Counted from the first letter of the stretch, positions 18,692 to 27,606 are shown. The stretch is 64,000 nt of DNA from Actinomycetes bacterium (GCA_021809105.1 JAKBAM010000006.1:59150-123149); one strand, 5' to 3'. Notes: generated by a model from the sequence alone, not told the origin. Program-made: numbers and translations.

Positions 18692-18826
18692 CTGTTCCGC
18701 TGACCGAAGCGGCTGCGGACTCCCGCCCGGCGCCGAGTCGCCGAGCGTACGTGCGTGCCGGTGGGGATCGTCAACAGGACGCGATAATCGGGAACATCTC
18801 GTGGGCCTGTCTGGAAGGCTGGGCCG

Positions 18827-19408
18827 ATGACACCCGCATCACCATCCGTCGATCAGCTTGCCCGTGCGTCGAGCGCTGTCGGCCGTCTGATCGACGGCAT
18901 CGGAGACGATCAGTGGTCGGCGCCAACTCCCTGCAGCGACTGGAGCGTGCGTGAGGTGGTGGCCCACCTGGTCGGCATGAACCTGGTCTTCGCGGCCCTC
19001 CTCGCCGACCAACGACCACCCGAGCGCGGCGTCGACCGCCTGGGAGAAGACCCGGGCGGCGCCTACCGAGACTCTGCGGCGACCCTGCAAGCTGTCTTCG
19101 CCGGCCCGGGTGTCCTCGAACGGACCTACACCGGGCCTCTCGGAGAGGCCACGGGAGCCGAACGGCTGCAGATTCGCCTCTACGACCTGCTGGCCCACAG
19201 CTGGGACCTTGCCCGAGCAACCGGCCAACCCGCCGAGTTGCCCGGTGACCTGGCCGAGCAGGCGCTGACCTTCACCCGGGCCCAGCTCGCCACCCAGCCA
19301 CGCACCGGCCGGTTCGCCCCACCCCAGCTGGTCGCTGACGACGCTCCCGCCATCGACCGCCTCGCAGCCTTCCTCGGCCGCCCCCTCGACGCTGATCTGC
19401 CCCGTTAG
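18827..19408 (+). CDS. TIGR03086-type DinB/maleylpyruvate isomerase family metal-binding protein
   Basis: This 193-residue protein has the DinB-like four-helix fold of the TIGR03086 group. It shows LIDGIGDDQWSAPTPCSDWSVREVVAHLVGMN at the N-terminus, a conserved H in VAHL, and DLLAHSWDLARATGQ near residue 125, supplying the His residues of the metal site. Relatives are mycothiol-dependent isomerases or thiol S-transferases, which implies that the host makes mycothiol. The ATG at 18827 has a GGAAGG site ten bases upstream. Confidence 0.88.
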   Translation: MTPASPSVDQLARASSAVGRLIDGIGDDQWSAPTPCSDWSVREVVAHLVGMNLVFAALLADQRPPERGVDRLGEDPGGAYRDSAATLQAVFAGPGVLERTYTGPLGEATGAERLQIRLYDLLAHSWDLARATGQPAELPGDLAEQALTFTRAQLATQPRTGRFAPPQLVADDAPAIDRLAAFLGRPLDADLPR

Positions 19409-19504
19409 ACGATCCCCGGGTTCTCGCGGTGATCGCAACGAACCACCCGATCGGTCTGTGGAACGCCCCGACGGCGGTTCCGTTGCTGGTAGAACAGTTG
19501 TTCC

Positions 19505-19909
19505 ATGACCGGTCGACCCCCTCGCACCGAGACCCAGAGCAGCGAGACCGACGCGCCCGTCGAGGCTGTAGTGGCTGTTCTGGCGGATCCGACTCGTCTC
19601 CCCCAGTGGGCGCCTGCCTTCGCCGACCAAGTCCGCTCTGACGGAAAGTCGGGTTGGCAGGCCAGCAAGGACGGTCGGGACTTCGCCCTGCGGGTGGCCA
19701 CCAACGAGGAAGCCGGGACGGTGGACTACCTGCGCCACGTTGCTCCGGGCAGAGAGGGCGGCGCCTACATCAGGGCCGTCCCCCGACCAGGGGGCGGCAG
19801 CGTCGTCACGATGACCCTGCCATTGCTCCCCGACGTCGACCCGGCGGACACTGCTGCCACCCTGGCCCAGGAGCTGGCCGCTCTTACGTCCCTAGCCGAG
19901 GGCAGCTGA
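19505..19909 (+). CDS. SRPBCC (START-like) family protein
   Basis: This 134-residue protein reads as an SRPBCC domain: an N-terminal strand ending in SETDAPVEAVVAVLADPTRLPQWAPAFAD, where the DP-x-x-LP-x-W pattern is typical, then alternating strands and a final long helix (DPADTAATLAQELAALTSLAEG). Such domains bind hydrophobic ligands. No ligand can be inferred. It stands alone between a DinB-like gene and an insertion-sequence remnant. Confidence 0.75.
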   Translation: MTGRPPRTETQSSETDAPVEAVVAVLADPTRLPQWAPAFADQVRSDGKSGWQASKDGRDFALRVATNEEAGTVDYLRHVAPGREGGAYIRAVPRPGGGSVVTMTLPLLPDVDPADTAATLAQELAALTSLAEGS

Positions 19910-20087
19910 GCGTCTCGATACCGATCCGATGTGACACGAACCCGATCGTAGACCGACGGGGAGGTTCACCTCTCAGCTCGCAATGGCCCGCGCTGACCGG
20001 CGCCGCAGGTACCTGGCGTCTGTGGCTTCTGACTACGCCTTGGCGGTAGCGTCGTTCGGGATGAAGTCGTGAAGGGTCACCGAAGGG

Positions 20088-20504
20088 AACCTGGATGCCG
20101 CCGACATCGACGACAGTCCTGAGGTAATCCTCGCCGATGCCGGCTACTGCTCAGAAGCCAACCTCCAACAGATCGCCGACGCGGAGAGCAACGCCCTCGT
20201 CGCCACCGGACGGATCCGCGGCAAGGAGCGGGTCTCTGACGCCCCACGCGGCCGGATTCCGAACAACGCCACGCAACGCGAACGGATGGCCCGGAGACTC
20301 CGGACCAAGGCCGGTCGGACCGACTACGCCAGACGCAAAGCCATCGTGGAGCCGGCCTTCGGCCAGATGAAGGTCCGACAAGCCGCCGGACACCTACGAC
20401 TCCGAGGATTGGCCAGGGCCCAGGGCGAGTGGACACTCCATGTCATCTGCCACAACCTCCGCAAGCTGGCCAATGCCAGCGGAGTGACCCTCGGGGCCTG
20501 CTAA
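20088..20504 (+). mobile_element. C-terminal fragment of a DDE transposase (IS1182-like)
   Basis: The frame from about 20088 reads ADIDDSPEVILADAGYCSE, then NATQRERMARRLRTKAGRTDYARRK, then AIVEPAFGQMKVRQAAGHLRLRG to a stop at 20504. The DAGY motif, the YARRK-x-x-VEPAFGQ-K motif with its conserved Glu, and the final HVICHNLRKL are those of IS1182/IS5-like DDE transposases. The N-terminal two thirds, including the first Asp, are missing, and no start codon precedes the fragment, so the element is dead. No terminal inverted repeats are evident. Confidence 0.85.
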
Positions 20505-20601
20505 AACCCATCACGGCTCCTTTGGACCCGAAATCGACCACGGTCAAGGCATATTGCAATCGCTCGGCCGAAGGTTCCAACGGAATGCCCTCGAAGCAGA
20601 A

Positions 20602-20928
20602 TCAGCGGTGTTGGTCACCGTCACCTGGCTGGCCCGTTCTGACCCACGCTCCTAGGGCATGGGATGCCATGTGCGCCACCGCTGCTGCGTGGCCTGCGGC
20701 TCGGGCTGCAGCAATGGCTGGCGGGTCGGTGACGTCACGCGCGGCCGCGTGGGCAGCGGCGGCGAGCGCGCGCACTGGGTCTATCCGCAACTCGCCGCGG
20801 GCGAAGGCACGAGCGCCGGCGAGGGCTTCGCGGGGACGAGGGTCAGCCGCGGCTTGGCCCTCGAACAGGGGCAGCGATTGCTCGGCGCACTCCGCGGCCC
20901 AGACGGCCAGCACACGTCGATCGTCCAC
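20602..20928 (-). pseudogene. Truncated Imm-5-like putative immunity protein gene
   Basis: The frame encodes WAAECAEQSLPLFEGQAAADPRPREAL, then ARAFARGELRIDPVRALAAAAHAAARD and AAGHAAAVAHMASHALGAW. This matches the N-terminal two thirds of the full-length relative at 41811-42356 in this window, which continues with a LAAPDR...EIRWQLSHM segment that is absent here. After HALGAW the sequence departs from the family and stops within 13 residues. The truncation lies close to the transposase remnant, whose insertion may have caused it. The start would be the GTG at 20928. Confidence 0.65.
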
Positions 20929-21075
20929 ACTCGTTCAGCGTGAGGACACCCAACACACGTTGCACGCGCCCGATTGTGCCGCGTTGCGGCCCAGGCTTGC
21001 ACTCCGGGTTCGGGCTCGCCCTGGGGACAGCTCAGCTGCGGGGGCCGCCTTGGTGCTCTGTGTAAGCCTGGCGCC

Positions 21076-21545
21076 ATGCGAGTCGACATCGTCGTCTACG
21101 ACGACCTCGATGAGATGGACGCTCTGGGGCCGCTCGAAGCGTTTCGTAGCGCCGAGGCTGCCGGCGCGGACATCACTGCCCGGCTGGCCACCCGAGCGCC
21201 TACCGAGGAGGTGACCGGGGCGTTCGGTCTTTGCTTCCATCCCGACGGTACCTACGAGCCGGGGGCGGACATCGTCGTCGTGCCCGGCGGAGGTTGGGCG
21301 GCCAGGGCGGCACGAGGAGCGTGGGCGGAGGTGCAAGGGGGTGCCTGGCTGCCCCTGTTGGCCGACGCGGCCCGTCAGGCTCGGGTCATGGCCGGGGTAT
21401 GCACCGACACGATGCTGCTGGCCCACGCCGGTGCGGTCGGCACCCACAGGGCAGCACACATCACACGGCACTGGAGGAGTTCGGCGCCGCGGGCTCCCAG
21501 GTGGTCAGCGAGTCAACGTCTCGCCACCTACGCGCGCGGCCTGTT
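21076..21545 (+). pseudogene. Frameshifted DJ-1/PfpI family gene
   Basis: From the ATG at 21076 the protein reads MRVDIVVYDDLDEMDALGP, then ADIVVVPGGGWAA and MAGVCTDTMLLAHAGAVG, a DJ-1/PfpI amidase-like domain with the nucleophile cysteine in AGVCT. At about 21455 the frame shifts: the family continuation (HHTALEEFGAAGSQVVSE) is in another frame and runs on to a truncated end near 21545, where the convergent Rrf2 gene begins. The expected final strand and helix are missing. It is a broken gene, probably a relic of rearrangement. Confidence 0.75.
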
Positions 21546-21548
21546 ACC

Positions 21549-22076
21549 TTACGAGTGGTTTCTCTTCCCGTCGCCTGAGCGGGGTTTGCCGGAGAGCGTC
21601 TGGTGCAGCCATTCGGCGGTCTTGTTGAGAGCTGCTGGTGGTGCGCCGTGCAGGACACCGGTGGCGAGCTCCGCGATGGTGGTCTGTTCCAGCTGGGCTC
21701 GCCATGCGGTCTCGGCTCGGTCCATGGCGGCGGCGATCCCGCACATGGCTGGGTAAGCGCGAGCTGCCACCCGGCTGGGGCCGCGCTTGCGGATCTCGGT
21801 GCAGCGGAAGAACGCGTCGTTGCCTTCGACGGCCAGCACCACGTCGAGCAGCGTGATCTTGCTCGGCGGGCGGCTGAGCCGGTAGCCGCCGTGGCGTCCG
21901 GGGATCGAGGAGGCGATACCTGCGCCGGCGAGCGCCTGGAGAGACTTGGCTAGGTACGGGGCCGGAATGCCGTGGTACTCGGCCAGTCGGACTGCGGACA
22001 GCGTGGCGTCGTCGGGGAGAGCGCAGAGCAACAGCACGCAGTGCGCGGCCCACTCGACGCCCTCGCTCATCCGCAT
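21549..22076 (-). CDS. Rrf2 family transcriptional regulator
   Basis: This 175-residue protein has the Rrf2 winged-helix: an N-terminal helix with GVEWAAHCVLLLCALPDDATLSA, then LAEYHGIPAPYLAKSLQALAGAGI as the recognition helix region and SSIPGRHGGYRLSRPPSKITLLDVV as the wing and dimer helix. Cysteines at CTEIRK and MCGI could bind an iron-sulfur cluster, but the canonical three-cysteine set is not clear. It is divergent from an NAD(P)-binding oxidoreductase gene that it probably controls. The start could also be the ATG two codons downstream. Confidence 0.88.
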   Translation of the reverse strand: MRMSEGVEWAAHCVLLLCALPDDATLSAVRLAEYHGIPAPYLAKSLQALAGAGIASSIPGRHGGYRLSRPPSKITLLDVVLAVEGNDAFFRCTEIRKRGPSRVAARAYPAMCGIAAAMDRAETAWRAQLEQTTIAELATGVLHGAPPAALNKTAEWLHQTLSGKPRSGDGKRNHS

Positions 22077-22150
22077 ACTCGGAGCCTACTTGTCCGAATA
22101 ACCTCCCACCACTAACATGGATGCTAAGTATCCGGATTGGGGGTCGACGA
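22077..22150. promoter_or_regulatory. Divergent promoter region with possible Rrf2 operators
   Basis: The intergenic space between the Rrf2 gene and the oxidoreductase gene contains two similar elements, TTGTCCGAATAA near 22091-22102 and AGTATCCGGATTGG near 22127-22140, sharing T-TCCG-AT. A GGAT/ATCC pair also flanks CTAAGT near 22121-22135. Rrf2 regulators usually bind in their own promoter, so these are candidate operators. Confidence 0.4.
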
Positions 22151-22909
22151 GTGCGGATCGCTGTCGCAGGGGGCACGGGGATGGTGGGGCGCTACGTCGT
22201 GGAGGCGGCCACGGCCTCCGGTCACGATGTCGTGGTGCTGGCTCGCTCCAGGGGAGTCGACGTCCGCAGCGGGGATGGCCTCGTGTCTGCGCTTGGCGGT
22301 GTGGATGCGGTCGTCGACGCCACGAACGCCGCCACGACCGAGGAAGCGCCAGCGACGGAGTTCTTCACGGCTTCGACCGCCAGTCTGCAGCGGGCCGGAG
22401 TCGAACAGGGCGTCGGGCATCTGGTGGTGCTGTCGATCGTGGGGATCGACCGGGCGTCAACCGGCTACTACGCGGCCAAGGCGGCCCACGAGCACGCCGC
22501 CCTCGGAGGTCCGCTGCCGGCCACGGTCCTTCGCGCCACCCAGTTCCACGAGTTCTCCGCCCAGTTGATGGCCTGGAACCGAAAGGGTTCGGTGGCCCAG
22601 ATCCCTGCCCTCCAGGTCCAAAGCGTCGCGGCACGCGCCGTCGGCAGCGTGCTGGCCGCCCTGGCAGCCGGGACGGCAAAGCAGCGCGTGGCGGACCTGG
22701 CCGGACCGGAGCGGGCGGACCTCGTGACCCTCGCACGTCGCCTGTCCGAGCGCCTGAACCTCGGCATCGACGTGCAGCCCGTAGAGGCGACGGTTCCAGA
22801 AGATGCCCTCCTCCCGACCGACGGCGCCCGCATAGACGGCCCGACGTTCGAGCAATGGTTGACCACCGACGACGCCGCGACCGCCGCGATCACCATGGGG
22901 TTGGCGTGA
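22151..22909 (+). CDS. NAD(P)H-binding SDR-type oxidoreductase
   Basis: This 252-residue protein begins VRIAVAGGTGMVGRYVVEAA, the Rossmann dinucleotide-binding motif GxxGxxG of atypical short-chain dehydrogenases (NmrA-like). A YYAAKAAHE segment holds the Y-x-x-x-K pair. Such proteins act as quinone or sugar oxidoreductases or as redox sensors. The GTG at 22151 begins exactly at the fold; an ATG at 22121 would add ten residues. It overlaps the next gene by four bases (GTGA), indicating an operon, and lies divergent from the Rrf2 regulator. Confidence 0.85.
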   Translation: MRIAVAGGTGMVGRYVVEAATASGHDVVVLARSRGVDVRSGDGLVSALGGVDAVVDATNAATTEEAPATEFFTASTASLQRAGVEQGVGHLVVLSIVGIDRASTGYYAAKAAHEHAALGGPLPATVLRATQFHEFSAQLMAWNRKGSVAQIPALQVQSVAARAVGSVLAALAAGTAKQRVADLAGPERADLVTLARRLSERLNLGIDVQPVEATVPEDALLPTDGARIDGPTFEQWLTTDDAATAAITMGLA

Positions 22910-23685
22910 ACCGTCTCTCCGTGCTCGCAGGCGACCTCCGGGCCCGCCACTTCTCGGGCCCCCCGCTGCTGCTCGCCAACGTCTGGGACGCCTCTTCCGC
23001 GCGCGCCGTCGCCGAGGCCGGTCACCCGGTGATCGCGACGTCGTCGGCCGCCATCGGCGCCAGCCTCGGGGTCGGCGACCGCGAGCAGATGACCCCAGAC
23101 ATGGCGTTCGCCGCGGTCAAGCGGATCGCTGACGCCGTCGAGGTTCCCGTCACCGCAGACCTGGAGGCGGGCTACGGACTGTCCGCTGTGGAGCTGGTCG
23201 ACCGCTTGCTCGAGGCTGGGGCCGTCGGCTGCAACCTCGAAGATAGCAACCACCACGGGCCCGCAGCCCTCCTCGACGCAGACCGCCAAGCCGACTACAT
23301 CGCCGCGCTTTGCGCCGCCGGGCGCCGGGCGGGGGTCGACGTGGTCGTCAACGCTCGAACCGACGTGTACCTCGGCGACCCAGTGCCGCCCGAGGATCGG
23401 ATTGCCGAGACCCTGCGACGCGGACGTCGCTACCTGGGTGCCGGCGCGACGTGCGTGTACCCGATCGGAGCCACCGACCCGGCCGAGATCTCGACGTTCG
23501 TCGAGCAGATGGGTGGACCCGTCAACATCTGGCTCCGACCCGACGGACCACCCTTGGCCGAACTGCACCGCATCGGTGTCGCCAGGATCTCCCTGGCCGC
23601 CGGTCTCCAACGCCACACCACCACGCATGTCGCGGCTCTCGCCACCTCCATGATCGCAGGCGACGACGCGTGGCTACGCACCTGA
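22906..23685 (+). CDS. Isocitrate lyase/phosphoenolpyruvate mutase family protein
   Basis: This 259-residue TIM-barrel protein belongs to the ICL/PEP mutase superfamily. Key features are LLANVWDASSARAVAEAGHPVIATSSAAI at the start, the metal-binding ADLEAGYG (about residue 85), NLEDSNHHG with the acidic residue used for catalysis, and NARTDVYL. The usual isocitrate lyase KKCGH active-site loop is not visible, so it is likely a lyase or mutase of the smaller oxaloacetate-hydrolase or methylisocitrate-lyase-like group. It is translationally coupled to the upstream oxidoreductase. Confidence 0.85.
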   Translation: MNRLSVLAGDLRARHFSGPPLLLANVWDASSARAVAEAGHPVIATSSAAIGASLGVGDREQMTPDMAFAAVKRIADAVEVPVTADLEAGYGLSAVELVDRLLEAGAVGCNLEDSNHHGPAALLDADRQADYIAALCAAGRRAGVDVVVNARTDVYLGDPVPPEDRIAETLRRGRRYLGAGATCVYPIGATDPAEISTFVEQMGGPVNIWLRPDGPPLAELHRIGVARISLAAGLQRHTTTHVAALATSMIAGDDAWLRT

Positions 23686-24055
23686 TTTTGTGGCTGAGCA
23701 TCTCGGGACTCCTCGGCGGCAGGGGTCCCGCTAGGACCAGGGCAGTAACCCATGAGGCGGCATAGGGCAGGCTCCGTGTCCCGGCGAATTTGCCGGACGC
23801 GCCGCCCGGATGTGCGTGCTGGTCGTGATTCGATTCTCGCGACCTGTGGCGTACCAGTTGCCGGTACTCGGTCTGGCTTGCTCACTGATCGCTCTGGTCC
23901 TGACAGCTACCGTGCGCTGGCGGAGCCGCCTGAATGGCTCGGCCGTGGCTGTCGAGCTCGCCGCACCGCGTAGCCGCGATCGGCGCCGATGCTGTCGCCG
24001 GCTGGCTCAGATGCGCTCCTTCGCGTCGATGCCATGTGGCGGAGTCGACTACTGG
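23686..24055. other. Intergenic stretch without a recognisable gene
   Basis: About 370 bases separate the lyase family gene from the convergent NTF2-like gene. I find no family-like reading frame. No hairpin with a T-run is obvious. Confidence 0.45.
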
Positions 24056-24439
24056 TCACGACCGAGGCGGAGTCGTCTCTGGTTCCGCACCGTAGGCACC
24101 GAAGCCGCGACACACGCGACCATCTCGGAAGGTCAAAACTTCCGCGACCGCTTGCCGCCGCTCGTTGCGATATTTGATCACAATCGTGTCCACCGAGACG
24201 AGGACATCCTCGACACAGAAGCACAGTTCGGGTAAGAGCTTGAGGCCTTTGCCCCAGTAGGCGCGAAGGGCGTCCTTGCCTCGCACTTCGCCGTTCTCCT
24301 CTCCCATCAGCGCCACGATTCTCGGTGAGGCGAAGACGACGTCGTCGGTGTAGTGCTCAAGGATGCGTTCAAGGTCGTGGGAGTTCCAGGCAGCGACCCA
24401 CTCGTCGGCGAAGCGTTGACCGAAAGCGAGATCCATCAT
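24056..24439 (-). CDS. SnoaL/NTF2-like family protein
   Basis: This 127-residue protein shows the NTF2-like cone fold used by SnoaL-type proteins: FADEWVAAWNSHDLERILEHYTDDVVFASPR at the N-terminus, then GKDALRAYWGKGLKL and a C-terminal strand series ending in FRDGRVCRGFGAYG. The AWNSHD-x-E pattern is characteristic. Members range from polyketide cyclases to isomerases, and many have no known function. Either of the first two methionines may be the start. Confidence 0.82.
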   Translation of the reverse strand: MMDLAFGQRFADEWVAAWNSHDLERILEHYTDDVVFASPRIVALMGEENGEVRGKDALRAYWGKGLKLLPELCFCVEDVLVSVDTIVIKYRNERRQAVAEVLTFRDGRVCRGFGAYGAEPETTPPRS

Positions 24440-24490
24440 CAGGACAGTACACGCCGTCTGAGCAAAATAGGGGGCCCTAGTCTCGAAAGG

Positions 24491-25291
24491 TCAGGCCTTC
24501 GCGCCGTACTCGTCGCGGCGGCGGAGCCAGCCCATCGGCTGTTCACCTTCGTCGCGGCCCTTGGGCGCGAGATCAAGGATGGCGTAGTATCCCATCAAAC
24601 ACTCCGTTCCGCGGGCGTAGCTCGAGTAACAGTGGTAGACGGTATCGCCCACGTTGGCGAACGTACTGACGCCGTATCCCTCGGTGAAATATCGGTCGAG
24701 GCTGGTTCCGCTCGCGCTGGCGTTCTGGATGGCGACCAAAGGGAGGTGGTCGCAGAGTGCCGGCTGCTCGTTCAATAGCTTCAGAAGGCTGAGTTCGTTG
24801 GCCTCGAGCAAGGGATTGCCTGGGGCGTTCATCATCGGTTCGCCGTCGGAGAGGCCGAAATCGAAGTTGAACTCGCTGCCATAGCTGGATGCCCAGTTGA
24901 AGCTCCAGCCCATTCGCTGCCGGTAGTCGAGCAGATTGTCGATTGGGGCGCGCGAAACGCAGATCATCGTCACATCACATGCCTTAAGGTGGAGTAGGAC
25001 ACCGTCGAAACTGTCAGCGGTCGACGAGCATGACGGGCATCCGGCCTTGTAATCAGGGCCGAACATGAAGTGGTAGACCACCAATTGCGAGCTTCCGTCA
25101 AACAGCTCGGCGAGCGTCCGTGGGCCATCTGCGGTCTGGAGCCGGTATTGCTTCTCGACTGGCACCCACGGAAGTTCCCGACGCTGTCGGGCGAGGGTAT
25201 CGCCGACCCGCGTGTGTTCCTTCTCGCGATCGAGCAGCTCAGCCCTTGCCGCAAGCCACTCCTCACGGGATCCGATCCTGTGGCTGGTCAT
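24491..25291 (-). CDS. DUF899 thioredoxin-like family protein
   Basis: This 266-residue protein belongs to DUF899, an AhpC/thioredoxin-like family. It has EEWLAARAELLDREKEHTR, RRELPWVPVEKQYR, then FGPDYKAGCPSCSSTADSFDG, where the CPSC pair occupies the thioredoxin-type CxxC position, and CVSRAPIDNLLDYRQRMGWSFNW. The C-terminal QPMGWLRRRDEY is typical. The family is predicted to be a thiol oxidoreductase; no substrate is established. It is followed by the NTF2-like gene in the same direction, 51 bases downstream. Confidence 0.85.
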   Translation of the reverse strand: MTSHRIGSREEWLAARAELLDREKEHTRVGDTLARQRRELPWVPVEKQYRLQTADGPRTLAELFDGSSQLVVYHFMFGPDYKAGCPSCSSTADSFDGVLLHLKACDVTMICVSRAPIDNLLDYRQRMGWSFNWASSYGSEFNFDFGLSDGEPMMNAPGNPLLEANELSLLKLLNEQPALCDHLPLVAIQNASASGTSLDRYFTEGYGVSTFANVGDTVYHCYSSYARGTECLMGYYAILDLAPKGRDEGEQPMGWLRRRDEYGAKA

Positions 25292-25531
25292 CGTGCTGAT
25301 TCCCTTCTGTGGTTTGCATTTCGAGTCACCAGCTAGAGCTGGCCATTCCGATCAAGGGTTACCGGATTGCTCCGATACGGCCCCTTGGCACTCCTCACGA
25401 TCGCGAGCCGGCAGCGCCGGCCAAACGGGTGTTCGCCATGCCGTGTATGTTCGTCCAGGTCTGGAGGAGAACAACCGACCTGCGAGCCTGTCGTCAGATT
25501 TCGGCTCACCAGTCACGCGCTCGTCGTTCTC

Positions 25532-25732
25532 TCATCTGACTGGCATATGACGGGCGGCGGACAGAAGCCCTGGGATCGACGCTGGGGCTGCGAGGATGGC
25601 AAACCCGAGCTCTATAAGGGCGAGCGCGAGCGGGACGTCGATAGTGACCTTGGCGGGCAGCAGCTTCTGGCCGAGCACGACGACAGGTAGTAGCGGGCGT
25701 CGAAGGTCAGGGTCAGCCGACGGCTTCGCCAA
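25532..25732 (-). pseudogene. Possible remnant of an integral membrane protein C-terminus
   Basis: The minus-strand frame reads VVLGQKLLPAKVTIDVPLA, then LALIELGFAILAAPASIPGLL, a hydrophobic helix ending in a proline-rich turn that resembles the last helix of DUF2182-type actinobacterial membrane proteins. It has no N-terminal helices and is only 66 codons. It may be a fragment of a larger lost gene. The remainder of the gap 25292-25712 holds nothing recognisable. Confidence 0.3.
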
Positions 25733-26096
25733 CCAGATCTGCCAGCGTCAAGTTCGCCAACATTCGGGCGAGCCGTCTGGCCGCGGCGGGCCGAAGGACC
25801 ACGACCCGCACCCCCGCGCCGCCCAGATGGGCCAGAAGTGCCTGAAGCTCGCGGCGGTTCGTCGCCAGGCGTCCGTAGCTGTCGGCCACCACCAGGTCGA
25901 AGTAGCTCGGCGCGTCGGCCAGCATTCGGGACAGGCCCGGCCGGACAGCGCCCGCGCCCTGGTCCGCGTAGGTGGCAACGTGGCACCACCCCGGCTGGCG
26001 GGCTACCTGGGCCGCGAGGCTGGCCACCTGCCGGTCAAGCCTCGCCCGCCCGGCGCGCCCAGGCGCCTCCCGGGCGTAGATCGCGACTCGCCACAC
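25713..26096 (-). CDS. Resolvase-like recombinase N-terminal domain without catalytic serine
   Basis: This 127-residue protein has the outline of a serine recombinase catalytic domain: VWRVAIYARE at the start, then DRQVASLAAQVARQPGWCHVATYADQG, RPGLSRMLADAPSYFDLVVADSYGRLATNRRELQALLAHLG and GVRVVVLRP. The catalytic serine that normally follows YxRVS is replaced (YAREAPG), so strand exchange is unlikely. There is no DNA-binding C-terminal domain. The start is the GTG at 26096, preceded by a strong GGAAGGAGA ribosome site. It may be a regulator or remnant of a mobile element. Confidence 0.7.
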   Translation of the reverse strand: MWRVAIYAREAPGRAGRARLDRQVASLAAQVARQPGWCHVATYADQGAGAVRPGLSRMLADAPSYFDLVVADSYGRLATNRRELQALLAHLGGAGVRVVVLRPAAARRLARMLANLTLADLVGEAVG

Positions 26097-26182
26097 GGTC
26101 GTCTCCTTCCTGATCGCCTGCCGGTGGCGATGAGACCTCCGCTGGGCTGGGAAAGCAAGGCGAGCCATCAGGTGCGATGGCG

Positions 26183-27562
26183 TTACTCCACGGCGACGAA
26201 GGTGAGGAGCGCGGCGAGACCGAAGGCGCCGGCAGCGATAGCGAGACCGGCATGGAGTCCGGCGGTGAAATCGGTCCGTTGGGCGACGAGGGTGCCAAGG
26301 AGAGCGACACCGACGACACCGCCCATCTGGCGGGCGGCGTTGAGGGTGCCCGAGGCGAGACCGCTGCGGTCGTCGGGCGCGGCTTCCATGACCGCTGCGG
26401 TGGCGGCGGGCATGGTGAACGACATGCCGAACCCGGCGGCGACGAGCGGCGCGACCAGCATCCAGTACGGGAGGTGCGCGCCGGTAGTGACGGCCAGGGC
26501 GGCCAGGCCGGCGGTGCCGGCGCTGAGCCCGACGAGCATGGGGCGGCGGGGACCGAGCCGTGCCGTGGCTCGACCCGACGCCGTGGAGCCGATGACGGCC
26601 ATGGCCATCTGTGGCAAGAGGGCCACGCCGGCCAGTAGGGCGCCGAGGTGGCGGAGCTGTTGGAGATAGAGGGACATGACGAACAGCTCGCCGTAGAAGC
26701 CGAGGTTGATGAGCAGCCCGACGGTCGTCGCCGCGGAGAAGGTGGCCGAGGCAAACAAGCCAAGCGGGAGAAGCGGCGAGGCCGCCCGAGATTCGATCAC
26801 AAGGAACGCCGCCCCTGCCGCGACGAATGAAGCAAGACCGGCGACCACGATCGGTGCCCCCCAGCCGAGGGAGCCGGCTTCGATGAGTGCAATGGTAAGC
26901 ACGCCCAAAGCCGTGACGCTGGTGAGCCCGCCGGAAGGATCGCCGCCCCGGGGACGACTCGGGGTTGAGGGAAGGTGACGGGCGCCAACGACGAGCCCAG
27001 CGGCACCGATCGGGATGTTCACGAAGAACACCGACCGCCAGCCGAGCCCGGTTACGAGCGCACCGCCCAGCACCGGGCCCGCCCCCGCCGCGATACCGGC
27101 TACGCCACCCCAGATGCCGAACGCGCGGCGCCGGGCGGCCTGGTCGGAATAGGCGGCCTGGAGCAGCGCGAGGGAGGCGGGGACGGCCAGGGCGGCGCCG
27201 AGGCCTTGGACAGCGCGGGCGCCGATGAGCATTCCGGTCGAAGGGGCCAGCCCACAGGCCAGTGAAGAGAGCGCGAAGAGCGCCACGCCCACCTGAAATA
27301 CGCCCTTGGCGCCGCGACGGTCCCCGAGCGCGCCGGCCGGGAGGAGCACGGCGGCAAAGACCAGGCTGTAGGCGTCGACTACCCATTCGAGGCCGGTCGT
27401 GGAGGTGTGCAGTCCCCGGGACAGGGTCGGAAGGGCGACGTTGACCACCGTGGTGTCCAAGATGACCATGAAATAGGCGGCACAGACGGCCACCAGCGTC
27501 CAGGGGCGAGGTGGGGCTGCGTAACTGGGATCGCTGGTTGGGGCGTCGCTCTGGCGGGACAC
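26183..27562 (-). CDS. MFS transporter, DHA2 drug-proton antiporter family
   Basis: This protein of about 459 residues has about 14 hydrophobic segments, the DHA2 (14-TM) layout. Motif D1 is seen as ILDTTVVNVALPTL in TM1, motif A as GDRRGAKGVFQVG after TM2, and motif C-like GVAGIAAGAGPVLGGALV in TM5. It probably exports drugs or dyes using the proton gradient. The frame extends 57 codons further upstream, but that part overlaps the divergent regulator gene; the GTG at 27562 is a more credible start. The neighbouring HTH protein probably represses it. Confidence 0.85.
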   Translation of the reverse strand: MSRQSDAPTSDPSYAAPPRPWTLVAVCAAYFMVILDTTVVNVALPTLSRGLHTSTTGLEWVVDAYSLVFAAVLLPAGALGDRRGAKGVFQVGVALFALSSLACGLAPSTGMLIGARAVQGLGAALAVPASLALLQAAYSDQAARRRAFGIWGGVAGIAAGAGPVLGGALVTGLGWRSVFFVNIPIGAAGLVVGARHLPSTPSRPRGGDPSGGLTSVTALGVLTIALIEAGSLGWGAPIVVAGLASFVAAGAAFLVIESRAASPLLPLGLFASATFSAATTVGLLINLGFYGELFVMSLYLQQLRHLGALLAGVALLPQMAMAVIGSTASGRATARLGPRRPMLVGLSAGTAGLAALAVTTGAHLPYWMLVAPLVAAGFGMSFTMPAATAAVMEAAPDDRSGLASGTLNAARQMGGVVGVALLGTLVAQRTDFTAGLHAGLAIAAGAFGLAALLTFVAVE

Positions 27563-27606
27563 CTTGACAGCTTTGCCCGCCGTTGCTTCGGGCTTCCCCG
27601 AAGCAT

